DNA of 57,105 bases from Cytophagales bacterium (GTDB lineage Bacteria; Bacteroidota; Bacteroidia; Cytophagales; Thermoflexibacteraceae): the NCBI GenBank assembly GCA_013298985.1, contig JAAFJS010000008.1, positions 1 to 57,105 on the forward strand, written 5' to 3'. Below the pieces are notes generated by a model, which ran no database searches, was not told where the DNA came from, and was given only the letters and a program-made list of their open reading frames with translations. A program made the position numbers and the translations under genes. Positions 24,526 to 34,120 of the stretch are shown piece after piece (the first letter of the stretch is position 1; each line of letters opens with the position of its first letter).

Positions 24526-24580
24526 AATGATTGCAAGCTAATGTTTTAAAAATTGGTTAAATAATAACTATTTTTTGGGT

Positions 24581-24606
24581 TTAGATTAGATTCTTTCATA
24601 ATCTAA
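24581..24606. repeat. Small dyad upstream of Hc1-like gene
   Basis: TTAGATTA and TAATCTAA face each other with 10 bases between. They lie about 55 bases before the Hc1-like start, within a 262-base gap that otherwise holds no gene. It could be an operator or a chance AT-rich palindrome. Confidence 0.35.
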
Positions 24607-24787
24607 CTGCCAATTAAGCACATATCTTTCAATAATCCAAAAAAAAATGCGTTATTAGCAACAAAATCACTGTTTTTTCAAAAAAATAAGTATTTATGAC
24701 TTGTTTTTGGGGCTTTCCAGCCCAAATGATACCTCCTCTTTTTATTTTTTCCACAAAGCAGTTGTACTAATTGGCACTTGGGTTTAC

Positions 24788-25291
24788 CTATTTTTTATTG
24801 CTTTTTCTTGCGGTTGTTACTTCTGCCTCTGTAATAGCCTCATAATCATTACCAAAACTTTTGCGGACGTAGGTAAGCACCTCTGAGATTTGTTTGTCAG
24901 TCAGGAAATCATGCGAAGCCATCACGCCTTCATATTTTTCTCCATTGACCGTAATTGGCTCACTCAGCCCATTTAAGACCACCCCAATAAGTTTGGCTTT
25001 GTCGCCACCCACCCAGTCCTTGTTTGCCAAAGGAGGATTCATGTTCGGTACACCCTTGCCGTCTGCTTGGTGGCAAACCGCGCAGTAAGTCGTATAAGTG
25101 CCTTTGCCAACCAGCTCTTCGGTTTTAGTATCTGCTTGTACCTCTGTTTTTGCAGTGGTGGTATCTGTGGGCTTCGGCTCAGTAGTGGGCGCAGTTTGCG
25201 TTTCGGTAGTAGCAGGCTGACTGCCGCCACAAGCCACTGAAAAGTAAGTGATTACACAGCCAATTAATATTTTTACAAAATACTTTTTCAT
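24788..25291 (-). CDS. Lipoprotein cytochrome c
   Basis: This 167-aa protein has a lipoprotein signal with lipobox FSVAC and lipid cysteine C21. A Pro/Thr-rich linker (about 25-55) leads to a class I cytochrome domain with C70-AVC73-H74 and likely ligand M124 in EGVMASHD. It is a paralogue of the cytochrome at 18508. It follows the sorbosone-dehydrogenase-like gene on the same strand across a hairpin, and may be its electron acceptor at the membrane surface. Confidence 0.93.
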   Translation of the reverse strand: MKKYFVKILIGCVITYFSVACGGSQPATTETQTAPTTEPKPTDTTTAKTEVQADTKTEELVGKGTYTTYCAVCHQADGKGVPNMNPPLANKDWVGGDKAKLIGVVLNGLSEPITVNGEKYEGVMASHDFLTDKQISEVLTYVRKSFGNDYEAITEAEVTTARKSNKK

Positions 25292-25340
25292 TTATGCTTA
25301 ATGATTGTTTTTTTAAATTATTTTCCTTAAATAGAATAAT

Positions 25341-25373
25341 AAACCTGTCAGGTTTTTAAAACCTGACAGGCTT
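25341..25373 (-). terminator. Palindromic hairpin between dehydrogenase and cytochrome genes
   Basis: AAACCTGTCAGGTTT and AAACCTGACAGGCTT pair at 14 of 15 positions. Each arm is itself a near-palindrome (CCTGTCAGG). It lies 10 bases past the dehydrogenase stop. It may end or attenuate the transcript before the cytochrome gene. This type of sequence is also a common Bacteroidota repeat. Confidence 0.6.
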
Positions 25374-25382
25374 ACAACTAAT

Positions 25383-26735
25383 TTATTTCATGGCAGTTGC
25401 GCTTTTTAATTTATCACCATAATAAACAATTTTCCAGATTCTGCCTTTGCGTGAGTCTGTTACGTATAGCGTGCCATCAGGCGCAACTGCCAAGCCAGTA
25501 GGTCTGTAAACAGCATCAGAAGGGCTTTTTACTTTGGTTGCACCCTCAAAACCACTCGCAAAAACTTCCCACTGTCCGTGGGGCTTGCCATCTTTGAAAG
25601 GTACAAAAACCACAAAATAGCCTTCTTGGTCAAAGGGAGCGCGATTCCACGAGCCATGAAAAGCGATAAAAGCCCCATTGCGATATTTTTCAGGGAACTG
25701 CGTGCCATTGTAAAAAACAACATCATTGGGCGCGGCGTGTGCAGGAAAAGCGACAATCGGTTTTTTGATATTTTCACAACGTCCCAGTTTTTTGCCATCA
25801 CCACCGTATTCGGGCGCAAGCACTTTTTTGTCTTGGAAAGGGTCAAAGTAGCAATAAGGCCAGCCAAAATCGTCGCCATCACTAATCTGCAAAAACTCTT
25901 CCGCAGGCAAATCTCTACTCATTGTGTCATTGTAATTTTTTGGAAATAAGGTATTTAGCATATCTCTGCCATGCTGCAAGGCATACAAAGAATTAGAAGT
26001 TTTGTCCCAATCTAAGGCAACTGCATTGCGGATTCCCGAAGCATAGCGTTTGCCGTCTTTGCCATGTACCTGCCCTGCTTGCTCTGCCTTAAACTGCCAA
26101 ATACCTGCTTGCAGATTGAGTTCTGGGCATGGGTCAAGTGCTTTTGAGCCTACTTTGCGGTCTTCTTCTTGGCAGGCATTGGAGGGCGCGCCTACGGTAA
26201 CATAAATATTTCCTGCACCATCAAAAGTGATTGGTTTGGACTCGTGAGAACGCTGATTGATAAAACCGCTTACTATCGTTTCTGCTTGTAAATCAGGGAC
26301 TAACTCACCAGATTTGAGTTTGTAACGAAAAACAGCAGTATCTGATGAGGCATACAAATAGCCATTGTAGAGTGCCATGCCTGTACCTGTATAGTCTGCG
26401 AAACTTTCTATGAGGTCAGCCTTGCCGTCGCGATTGGTGTCGCGCATGGCTACGATTCCCTTGCCGTCGAGCAGGGTGGCGAGCTTTACATAAATATCGC
26501 CATTGTCATTGATGCTGATGTGTCGCGCTCGCGCACCAAGCGAGTCTGCGACCAGTGTAGCCCCAAAACCTTCTGCAAGTTTGATTCCGCCATTGTCTGA
26601 GGCGGGTTTGTAGAGGTCAGCAGGGTTGTTAGAAGCTACTTCTGATGTTTCTTTGGGTAGCTGGTTACTACCGCAGGAAGTAAGAAAGAAAATGGAGAGA
26701 ACGAAAGTAAATCCTTGAATAGTCAATTTTTTCAT
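25383..26735 (-). CDS. Sorbosone/glucose dehydrogenase-like beta-propeller lipoprotein
   Basis: The preferred start at 26735 gives 450 aa with a lipoprotein signal (FFLTSCGS). The mature part is a six-bladed propeller of the PQQ-dependent sugar dehydrogenase (GSDH/L-sorbosone) type. Typical blocks are LAEGFGATLVADSLGARARHI, GIRNAVALDWD, LQHGRDMLN, DDFGWPYCYFDP, FIAFHGSWNRAP and GLAVAPDGTLYVTDSRKGRIWKI. PQQ dependence is inferred from the family. The cytochrome c gene downstream suggests electron output to the respiratory chain. An ATG at 26747 is also possible. Confidence 0.9.
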   Translation of the reverse strand: MKKLTIQGFTFVLSIFFLTSCGSNQLPKETSEVASNNPADLYKPASDNGGIKLAEGFGATLVADSLGARARHISINDNGDIYVKLATLLDGKGIVAMRDTNRDGKADLIESFADYTGTGMALYNGYLYASSDTAVFRYKLKSGELVPDLQAETIVSGFINQRSHESKPITFDGAGNIYVTVGAPSNACQEEDRKVGSKALDPCPELNLQAGIWQFKAEQAGQVHGKDGKRYASGIRNAVALDWDKTSNSLYALQHGRDMLNTLFPKNYNDTMSRDLPAEEFLQISDGDDFGWPYCYFDPFQDKKVLAPEYGGDGKKLGRCENIKKPIVAFPAHAAPNDVVFYNGTQFPEKYRNGAFIAFHGSWNRAPFDQEGYFVVFVPFKDGKPHGQWEVFASGFEGATKVKSPSDAVYRPTGLAVAPDGTLYVTDSRKGRIWKIVYYGDKLKSATAMK

Positions 26736-26882
26736 ACTTAAAATCATTAATTTTGAATATTAAAATAGTTTTCTGGCTCAGAAACAAGCCATGAGTAATT
26801 CAGTTGATAAGTATTAAAAAGCAACGCAAGTTAAGTAGAAAATAAAAAAATAGTACATTAGCCTCTCAAAAAAACAAAAAAC

Positions 26883-28247
26883 ATGGAAAATATCAACGAA
26901 AATCAACCATTACTTGACAATCAACCCACAGAAGACAAAGAATGGCTCAAAGAAATCTCACAAAAATCATGGGAGCCAGAGCTGCTCGTATCGGGCGCGG
27001 CAATTTACCTCACGTCCAATCTGCCTGCGTGGATAGACAGTTTTTACAATTTTTATACCGTTGATGTACTGGCTGACGCAGACTCGGTAACGGCTGTTCT
27101 CCCTATTCTGAGTTTCTCTTTTTTAAGTATCATTGCCTATTTATTACTTTTCGCTTTTGTGGCTCACTTTGTGATGCGTGCTTTCTGGGTGGCGGTGGTA
27201 GGCTTGCTTTCTGTTTTCCCACAAGATATTCAGTATGATAAACTACCCAGCTATACACCTTATTTCAAAGAAAAACTCAAAGAACATTTGGGTTCTTTGT
27301 CAGATTATACCACTCGCTTGGACAAAACGTGTAGCTCCTTGCTTTCACTTGCTTTTCTGATAGCCATGACTTTGGTAGGCATGAGTGGCGTTTATGTGTT
27401 CTGTTTTTTGTGTATTGAGTTATTAGGACTGCTTATTCCTGCTCCTGTTTTTGAGAAGTACGAAAAAGTCGTTTATTTTTCATTTATGTCATTGATGTTT
27501 GTTTTTTCCATGCTCATTTTAGTATTGAACTTGCCCATGTTCAAAAATAAACCTGCTGTTAATAGATTCCAATTTAAGTTTTATATATTTTTCAACAGCT
27601 TATTTTTCCCTTTTATCAGCAAACCCCAGCAAAGAATCAGCAATATTTTCATGTCCAATATTTCCCAACGCAAATATTATACTGCCATTGCAATACTGTT
27701 CTTGGCAATCATTGGCGTAATTCCTTTGGCATTCAAATCAAAATTTACAGAGGACTGGGCAAAAAACAGAGTTTTTTATACCGCAGATGCACCCAAATTG
27801 AGATTAGAAAACGATTATTATGAAAACTTGCGTAACCCCAATAAGCCTATTCTCAATGGTTTAACTATTCCCAGTGATGTGATTGAAACTAATTTTCTCA
27901 AAATTTTTATTGGCTACCCCAAAAGATTGGACAAGGAATTAGCCAAGATTTGTAAGCCTGATGTATTCCCTGATAGCTTGGGGAAAGCGGAAAAAGAGGA
28001 ACGGGAAGGTGAAAATGCAATCACTTGCTTGAATAGCTTTTACCAACTCTATGTGAATGATTCGCTGTACCAAAATGATTTTATTTTTTACAAACACCCC
28101 ATTACCAATGAGTTAGGCTTGATTACCTATCTGCCCACCCAAGATTTTAGGAAAGGAAAAAATATGCTCAGAATGATACGCAACTATGTGGACTCTGCGG
28201 ATAGAAAGAGTAGCGAACGTTTTTTGCCGTTTTGGTATATTCCTTGA
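26883..28247 (+). CDS. Hypothetical integral membrane protein
   Basis: This 454-aa protein has a charged N-terminus (KEWLKEISQKSWEPELLVSGAAIYLTS), then hydrophobic segments near 80-125, 155-190, 198-220 and 262-282. A C-terminal soluble domain of about 160 residues follows, with two cysteines. It starts divergently from the dehydrogenase gene. I do not recognise the family. The layout (membrane bundle plus a large extracytoplasmic tail) suggests a surface or sensing role but does not prove it. Confidence 0.8.
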   Translation: MENINENQPLLDNQPTEDKEWLKEISQKSWEPELLVSGAAIYLTSNLPAWIDSFYNFYTVDVLADADSVTAVLPILSFSFLSIIAYLLLFAFVAHFVMRAFWVAVVGLLSVFPQDIQYDKLPSYTPYFKEKLKEHLGSLSDYTTRLDKTCSSLLSLAFLIAMTLVGMSGVYVFCFLCIELLGLLIPAPVFEKYEKVVYFSFMSLMFVFSMLILVLNLPMFKNKPAVNRFQFKFYIFFNSLFFPFISKPQQRISNIFMSNISQRKYYTAIAILFLAIIGVIPLAFKSKFTEDWAKNRVFYTADAPKLRLENDYYENLRNPNKPILNGLTIPSDVIETNFLKIFIGYPKRLDKELAKICKPDVFPDSLGKAEKEEREGENAITCLNSFYQLYVNDSLYQNDFIFYKHPITNELGLITYLPTQDFRKGKNMLRMIRNYVDSADRKSSERFLPFWYIP

Positions 28248-28260
28248 TTTGTGTCTAAGT

Positions 28261-28293
28261 AGTTATGAATTATTAGTTATGAGTTAATACAAT
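28261..28293. repeat. AT-rich interspersed repeat (copy 2)
   Basis: AGTTATGAATTATTAGTTAT followed by GAGTTAATACAA belongs to the AATTATGAATTA family seen at 1261 and 40496. It lies in the gap 28248-28404, where no gene was seen. Confidence 0.65.
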
Positions 28294-28404
28294 ACAATCA
28301 TGCTATAAAAAGTTACATCAGGGCTTCCATTCTTTATGTGTTGCACCCAGCGTGTTTTTACATAAAAAACGGAAATACTATTAATATAAATTTTAGAAAC
28401 AATC

Positions 28405-29604
28405 TCATTTTACGATTTCTACATTCACAGGCTTTAGCTTTTGGGCGATGAAAATGCACAAAATACTGACTAAAATGGACGCATAGCCCACATAATCATA
28501 GTGTTGGAGTTCTCCACTTGCTGATTTGGTGATGATAAGTCCGCCCGCAAAGGAAGCAAAACCTGCCGCTAATTGCTGAAAAGAGGAAGAAATACTCATA
28601 AATCCGCCTCTCTGCTGCGGAGAAACCAAGGCAGTAATCATGGCATTGGCAGGAATAAATCTGCTACTCGCAAACACAAAAAACAAGGCTGTGATGACCA
28701 ACGCATAATAAACAGGTATGCGTGGCATATTGGTTATCAGGAAAATAGGAATCAATGCCAACATTCCAAAAATGGTAAATATACGCAATTTGCCATATTT
28801 GTCTGCCCACTTGCCAATCAAGGGAGAAGTGAAAAAAGTAAGCGCGCCACCTACAAAGTAAATATACGTCAAATCTTTTTCTGAAAAACCCACATTGGCA
28901 ACCATGTAAGGCGAAATAAATGGAATGATAGCAAAATGCCCTACCATCAGCATTGCTCCAAAGAGCAAGCCAATTTGCTGATTTTTGTCTTTGGCTATAT
29001 TTTCAATGACCGCAAATGGCTGTTTTTTAGCACTTTGCTGGATATGCGAAACCATAGTAGGGAAAATCTTAAACATGAAGGGAACAAGAACGGCACTCAA
29101 AGAGGCTATGAAAAAGAAAGGTGCGTGCCAAGAAAGCTCTGTCGCAATATACAAACTGAAAGGCACTCCCGCCACCGAAGCCACCGAAAATGCCGCGCTC
29201 ATATTGCCCATCGCGCTTCCGCGGCGTTCGTAGGGAATCAAATCGCCAATAATGGAGAAAACCTGCGCGCCAATCAAGCCTCCAAATGCGCCCGCAATGA
29301 TTCGAGCAATGACCAAAAAAGCGTAGGTAGGCGCAAAAGCACACGCAAACGTACCTAACACAAAACCAATATAAGCAAACAATAATACCTTTTTTCTATC
29401 AAATTTATCAACAAAAAATGCTGCCAAAAAACCTGAAATACCCGCACTAAACGTGTAGGCAGATACAATAAAGCCAAATTCCTTGGGGGTGATTTCAAAC
29501 AAACGCATCAGTTGAGGGCCCAGAGGCATCATAATCATAAAATCCATGATATGGGTAAAATTAATACAAGAAAGTAAAAAGACAATCCATTTTTCTTTGT
29601 TCAT
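28405..29604 (-). CDS. MFS transporter (DHA1-like)
   Basis: This is a 12-helix major facilitator of about 399 aa from the ATG at 29604; an ATG at 29643 adds 13 residues. The family start FLLSCINFTHIMDFMIMMPLGPQL is conserved among Bacteroidota MFS proteins. Loop 2-3 reads FFVDKFDRKKVLL, and GLIGAQVFSIIGDLIPYERRGSAMG is the conserved helix 4-5 region. It was probably a small-molecule or drug exporter; the substrate is unknown. The Rpn-like gene lies 52 bases upstream on the same strand. Confidence 0.92.
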   Translation of the reverse strand: MNKEKWIVFLLSCINFTHIMDFMIMMPLGPQLMRLFEITPKEFGFIVSAYTFSAGISGFLAAFFVDKFDRKKVLLFAYIGFVLGTFACAFAPTYAFLVIARIIAGAFGGLIGAQVFSIIGDLIPYERRGSAMGNMSAAFSVASVAGVPFSLYIATELSWHAPFFFIASLSAVLVPFMFKIFPTMVSHIQQSAKKQPFAVIENIAKDKNQQIGLLFGAMLMVGHFAIIPFISPYMVANVGFSEKDLTYIYFVGGALTFFTSPLIGKWADKYGKLRIFTIFGMLALIPIFLITNMPRIPVYYALVITALFFVFASSRFIPANAMITALVSPQQRGGFMSISSSFQQLAAGFASFAGGLIITKSASGELQHYDYVGYASILVSILCIFIAQKLKPVNVEIVK

Positions 29605-29656
29605 GATGTTGGTCAAAAGTTTTGAAATTTTGTGTTGAGTCATTGATTTACTACGC

Positions 29657-30460
29657 CTATGTATTTCCCTTTATGTCAGCAAATAATGCCTCTACTTCTC
29701 TGATATTCAAGCCCGTATCTTCGGCAACAATTTCAAAAGAAGTACCACGCCGAAGCATTTTTGTAGCAATCTCTATTTTTGCTTTTTTCTCAGCCGCTAT
29801 AATTTTGCCTTTTTCGTCTTGCAAACCTATCGAGGCATTATCATAAGCTATCAGTTCTTTCTTTTTCCATTTGTGCTTGTCCGCCTCCAAATAAGCCTCT
29901 ATCAGCCCTTCATCATCTACATTGACTGGAATCATCTCCAATTTTTCTGATTTTTTGATGAAATAGGTCCATTTGTCTATGAGGCTCACTAATTCTTGCT
30001 CTTGCTTATTAAATTTGGGCAACTCAATAAAGGCAAAACGCAAATCTTTCAGCTTACTTTCGTATGTTTTTTCGTCCAGTAAAGAATGATAGGACAAATA
30101 ATTACTGCCCTTAAAATAGTCAAAATTAAGAATCCCTATAAAAACGGTAGGATTTAGCATGGAATAATCTCTACTCGCATAATACTGAACCCTTTTATCA
30201 AATCCGTCAGCCTCAGTAACTTGCATCTCCACTACAAATTGCCTCCCACTTACTTCTGTGGCGCGCACATCAACAATACTTGCCTTTTCACCTGCCAATC
30301 GCGGAAATTGATAGGGATTTTCTATCTTTACAGCAGATACTTTTTTATCACCTTCCAGTTGTAGCACTGCGTTCAGAAAAGAAATTAAGATTTTCGCTTT
30401 TTTGGCATTCCCAAAAATTTTGCGAAAAGCAATATCATTTTTTACATCAGCAAACTGCAT
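29657..30460 (-). CDS. Rpn/PD-(D/E)XK nuclease family 'transposase' protein
   Basis: The start at 30460 (MQFADVKNDIAFRKIFG) gives 267 aa and lies just downstream of a TACCTTTG promoter box. The nuclease core is visible: D64 in SIVDVRAT and E78-M-Q80 in FVVEMQ, after the family motif NDIAFRKIFGNAKKAKILISFLNAVL. Rpn proteins are recombination-promoting nucleases often annotated as transposases. They usually have no inverted repeats of their own, and none was seen here. The C-terminal IEIATKMLRRGTSFEIVAEDTGL helix is common in the family. Confidence 0.9.
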   Translation of the reverse strand: MQFADVKNDIAFRKIFGNAKKAKILISFLNAVLQLEGDKKVSAVKIENPYQFPRLAGEKASIVDVRATEVSGRQFVVEMQVTEADGFDKRVQYYASRDYSMLNPTVFIGILNFDYFKGSNYLSYHSLLDEKTYESKLKDLRFAFIELPKFNKQEQELVSLIDKWTYFIKKSEKLEMIPVNVDDEGLIEAYLEADKHKWKKKELIAYDNASIGLQDEKGKIIAAEKKAKIEIATKMLRRGTSFEIVAEDTGLNIREVEALFADIKGNT

Positions 30461-30477
30461 ATCTTTGATTTTTTTTA

Positions 30478-30485
30478 CAAAGGTA
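30478..30485 (-). promoter_or_regulatory. -7 box TACCTTTG of the Rpn-like gene
   Basis: On the minus strand TACCTTTG stands 18 bases before the preferred start codon. The surrounding ATTTTTCTTACCTTTG is the same as before the MFS gene at 4380. No clear -33 element was found. Confidence 0.5.
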
Positions 30486-30592
30486 AGAAAAATCTTGAAT
30501 AGCTTTGTGATTAAATCGGCTAAAAGCACATTTAATCATCAGACATTTGAATACTGTGTTTTATCTGGTTATGAAATCTCCCAATAGATGCT

Positions 30593-30600
30593 TACCTTTG
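30593..30600 (+). promoter_or_regulatory. -7 box TACCTTTG of the VCBS lipoprotein gene
   Basis: TACCTTTG lies 26 bases before the ATG at 30626. It diverges from the promoter of the Rpn-like gene about 110 bases away. Confidence 0.5.
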
Positions 30601-30625
30601 CGGTCTTAAAAAAATAGTACAAAAT

Positions 30626-33600
30626 ATGAAAAGTCTAAATTTTACAATCTTTTTGACCCTCTTTGCCCTTTTGTTTTCTTGCAAACAAAAAGAAAATAAT
30701 AATGAATCTCAAACCAATGACAAACCGCTATTCAACCTCCTTTCTGCCAGCGAAACAGGCATCGACTTCGCCAATATGGTCAAAGAAGATACTACTTTTA
30801 ACATTCTCAATTATTTGTATTTTTATAATGGCGGCGGCGTAAGTATTGGCGATATTAACAATGATAGTTTGCCCGATATTTACCTCACAGCCAATCGTTT
30901 ACCTAATAAATTGTATCTGAACAAAGGCAATTTTAAGTTTGAAGACATCACCGAAAAAGCAGGCGTAGCAGGGCAGATAGGCTGGACTACGGGAACATCA
31001 ATGGCGGACGTAAATGGCGATGGCTGGCTCGACATTTATGTATGCAATGTAAGTGGGCTTCTCGGATTAAATGCTCATAATCAGCTTTTTATCAATAATC
31101 AAAATGGCACTTTCTCAGAAAAATCCAAAGAATATGGGCTTGATTTTTCTGGTTTTGCCACCCAAGCCGCCTTTTTTGACTATGACAATGATGGCGATTT
31201 GGATTGTTACCTGCTCAACCATTCCACGCACTACGAAGGTACGCTAAAACGTGCAGACGAGATTCGCCCTGAAAAAAACGACCGCGCAGGCGACCGCCTC
31301 ATGAGGAACGATTTGATTTCCCCCAGCAGGGGGGACGGAAGGGGGGCAATTTTTACTGATGTAACCTCACAATCAGGCATTTACAGCAGTGCAGTAGGTT
31401 ACGGATTGGGCATTAGCATTGGCGACCTCAACCAAGACGGCTGGCAGGATATTTACATTGCCAACGACTTTCACGAAAACGATTATGTGTATCTGAACAA
31501 TGGAAACGGCACTTTTACAGAAAATATCAAACAAATCGCTGGGCATACGAGCAAATTTTCTATGGGCGTGGACATGGCTGATTTTAACAATGATGGACGT
31601 TTGGACGTTTTTTCTGCGGACATGATGCCTGAAAATGAGCAGATTAGAAAAGAATCAGAGGAAAGTTCGGACGCATACAGCATTTATTTGTTCAAAAATA
31701 CCTTTGGTTATCATCATCAGTTTGCCAAAAATGCCTTGCAACTCAATGTTCCTCTCAACAAAAATGCAAATAAAATAAATTTCCAATTTGCTGAAATTGC
31801 CCAACTTGCGGGTGTCGCAACGACCGATTGGAGTTGGTCTGTTCTTTTTGCCGATTTGGACAATGACGGCTGGAAAGATTTGTTTGTCGCAAACGGAATC
31901 CCGCACCGCCCCAACGACATGGATTATTTGAAATTTGTTTCTGAACCTGAAATCAAAGGCGGCTTACAAATGGGACTTGACGAGGCTAAACTCAAATATG
32001 TCGAAAAAATGCCTGTCATCAAAATTGGGAATTATGCTTTCAAAAACAATAAAGACCTCACTTTCAGCAATGTATCCAAAAATTGGGGCTTAGACAAAGC
32101 AGGTTTTTCTAACGGAACAGCCTACGCAGATTTGGACAATGACGGCGATTTGGATTTGGTGGTGAACAATATAAACGACCCTGTGGCTATTTACAAAAAT
32201 GAAAGTGAGAAATTTGAGAAAAATAATTATCTGAAAATCAAGTTTTTAGGAAACGACAAAAACACCTCAGGCATTGGCGCAAAAGTTGCCCTGAAACTAA
32301 AAAACAAACTCATTTATCAAGAGCAATCGCCCACGCGAGGTTTCCAATCTTCCTCAGACCCGATTTTGACGATTGGGCTTGGAGAAAGTCAAATAATTGA
32401 TACACTAATGGTTACATGGCTCAGTGGAAAAACTCAATTACTCATCAACCTCAAATCCAACCAACTTCTAACCTTAAAACAAAGCGAAGCAGATAAATCT
32501 TACCTAATTTTTGAAAATTTTATAAAATTTCCAACTTCAAAAACGCAGTTCCAAGACATTACAAATCAAGTAAATATCCCTTTCAAACATGAGGAAAATG
32601 CCATTTCGGATTTCGAACGCGAGTTTTTGATTCCCTACGCGCTTTCTACGCAGGGCAGCAAGATTGCCAAAGGCGACATCAACAATGACGGATTAGAAGA
32701 TATTTTTATCCCCAATGGCAAGTGGAAAACAAGTGCATTGCTCATTCAGCAAAAAAATAGTAGTTTTCAAAAAGCGCAACAAGCTGTTTTTGAGCCTGAT
32801 AGCATTTGCGAAGATGTGAGTGCCGCCTTTTTTGATGCGGACAACGATAAAGATTTGGATTTGATTGTGGTCAGCGCAGGCAATGAATTTTTTGGAAATG
32901 CAAAGGAAATACAGCCTCGCCTCTATTTGAATGATGGCAAAGGAAATTTGACGAAAACAAACAATGCAATTCCTGAAATTTTCTTAAATGCGTCTTGCGT
33001 AAAGCCTGCGGATTTTGATGGTGATGGCGATACGGATTTGTTTATAGGTGCGAGAATAGAAACTCGCAAATTTGGGACTGACCCACAAAGCTATCTACTT
33101 GAAAACCTGACAATTTCTCTCAGTAAGGGGGCGCAAACAGTTTCCGCCAACAATGACAGCAAAAAAGGAATATTCCGAGATATTTCTGCCCAAGCATTGC
33201 CCAAATCAGCATTAGGAATGGTAACTGACGCAGTGTGGGCAGACTTTAATAATGACAAACAGCTTGATTTGGTGGTAGTTGGCGAGTGGATGCCCATCAC
33301 TTTTCTCGAAAACCAAAAAGGAAAATTTATGCCCGCTACCAACTCCCAAACCTCAAATTCCGAAGGTTTTTGGAACAGCATTATCGCGGAGGACTTTGAT
33401 GGTGATGGAGATACGGACTTTGTAGCAGGCAACTGGGGACAAAATTCCTACTTGAAACCTACTGAAAAAGAGCCAATTACGCTTTATGTCAAAGATTTTG
33501 ACGCTAACGGTAGCCCTGACCCCATCATTTGTACCTTCCGCACCAATTCCGAAGGCAAGCGCGTTTCCTATCCGCTACCTTCCAAAGACGAAATGACTTC

Positions 33601-34108
33601 GCAGTTACCGCACTTGCGTAAGAAATTTTTGAAATACAAGGATTATTCAAAAGCAACGATAGAGGATATTTTTCCTGCCGATTCGCTAAAAAATGCGCTT
33701 GTCAAATATGCCTATAATTTCAATACTTCATACATTGAAAATCAAGGAAATAGGAAAATGGAATTGCGCGCATTGCCCATAGAAGCGCAGTTTTCAGTGG
33801 TATCTGCCTTACAATCAGGCGATTTTGATGGAGATGGCAAAAAAGATATTTTGTTAGCAGGAAATTTTTACGGTGTTACGCCCTTGCTCAGTCGCTATGA
33901 TGCGAGCATGGGTTTATTGCTCAAAGGTGATGGAAAAGGGAACTTTTCAGCGATTTCTCCCGCGCAAAGTGGCTTTGTTACGAAGGGAGAATGTCGTGAT
34001 ATTCAGCTTGTTACGTTGGCAAATGGCAAAACAATAGTTTTAGTCATGCGAAATAATGAGGCTTTGCAAGTATTGGAATTTTTGAAACCAAAACTGCTTG
34101 CTCAATAA
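30626..34108 (+). CDS. VCBS/FG-GAP repeat lipoprotein with ASPIC/UnbV-type region
   Basis: This large 1160-aa surface lipoprotein has the lipobox LLFSC. Many FG-GAP/VCBS blades carry Ca2+-type loops such as DINNDSLPDIY, DVNGDGWLDIY, DYDNDGDLDCY, DLNQDGWQDIY, DFNNDGRLDVF, DLDNDGDLDLV and DFDGDGDTDLF. A central ASPIC/UnbV-like domain (YLKIKFLGNDKNTSGIGAKV, SPTRGFQSSSDPILTIGLGE) lies near residues 535-625. The layout matches the 'VCBS repeat-containing / CRTAC1' proteins abundant in Cytophagales. They are probably exported surface propellers; the ligand is unknown. A short repeat (31320-31347) inserts SPSRGDGRG in frame. Confidence 0.93.
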   Translation: MKSLNFTIFLTLFALLFSCKQKENNNESQTNDKPLFNLLSASETGIDFANMVKEDTTFNILNYLYFYNGGGVSIGDINNDSLPDIYLTANRLPNKLYLNKGNFKFEDITEKAGVAGQIGWTTGTSMADVNGDGWLDIYVCNVSGLLGLNAHNQLFINNQNGTFSEKSKEYGLDFSGFATQAAFFDYDNDGDLDCYLLNHSTHYEGTLKRADEIRPEKNDRAGDRLMRNDLISPSRGDGRGAIFTDVTSQSGIYSSAVGYGLGISIGDLNQDGWQDIYIANDFHENDYVYLNNGNGTFTENIKQIAGHTSKFSMGVDMADFNNDGRLDVFSADMMPENEQIRKESEESSDAYSIYLFKNTFGYHHQFAKNALQLNVPLNKNANKINFQFAEIAQLAGVATTDWSWSVLFADLDNDGWKDLFVANGIPHRPNDMDYLKFVSEPEIKGGLQMGLDEAKLKYVEKMPVIKIGNYAFKNNKDLTFSNVSKNWGLDKAGFSNGTAYADLDNDGDLDLVVNNINDPVAIYKNESEKFEKNNYLKIKFLGNDKNTSGIGAKVALKLKNKLIYQEQSPTRGFQSSSDPILTIGLGESQIIDTLMVTWLSGKTQLLINLKSNQLLTLKQSEADKSYLIFENFIKFPTSKTQFQDITNQVNIPFKHEENAISDFEREFLIPYALSTQGSKIAKGDINNDGLEDIFIPNGKWKTSALLIQQKNSSFQKAQQAVFEPDSICEDVSAAFFDADNDKDLDLIVVSAGNEFFGNAKEIQPRLYLNDGKGNLTKTNNAIPEIFLNASCVKPADFDGDGDTDLFIGARIETRKFGTDPQSYLLENLTISLSKGAQTVSANNDSKKGIFRDISAQALPKSALGMVTDAVWADFNNDKQLDLVVVGEWMPITFLENQKGKFMPATNSQTSNSEGFWNSIIAEDFDGDGDTDFVAGNWGQNSYLKPTEKEPITLYVKDFDANGSPDPIICTFRTNSEGKRVSYPLPSKDEMTSQLPHLRKKFLKYKDYSKATIEDIFPADSLKNALVKYAYNFNTSYIENQGNRKMELRALPIEAQFSVVSALQSGDFDGDGKKDILLAGNFYGVTPLLSRYDASMGLLLKGDGKGNFSAISPAQSGFVTKGECRDIQLVTLANGKTIVLVMRNNEALQVLEFLKPKLLAQ
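31320..31347. repeat. G/C-run repeat inside the VCBS gene
   Basis: CCCCCAGCAGGGGGGACGG and a following GGGGGG run are out of character for this AT-rich gene. They encode an SPSRGDGRG insertion between conserved blades. The hairpin arms CCCCC/GGGGG resemble the inner hairpins of the intergenic elements at 1147 and 14966. Confidence 0.65.
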
Positions 34109-34120
34109 AAGATTTTTTTA

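Noticed and set aside
29657-30460. Transposon built around the Rpn/PD-(D/E)XK gene
   Set aside because: The protein family is often called transposase, but I found no inverted repeats or target duplication around the gene. It also has an ordinary promoter.
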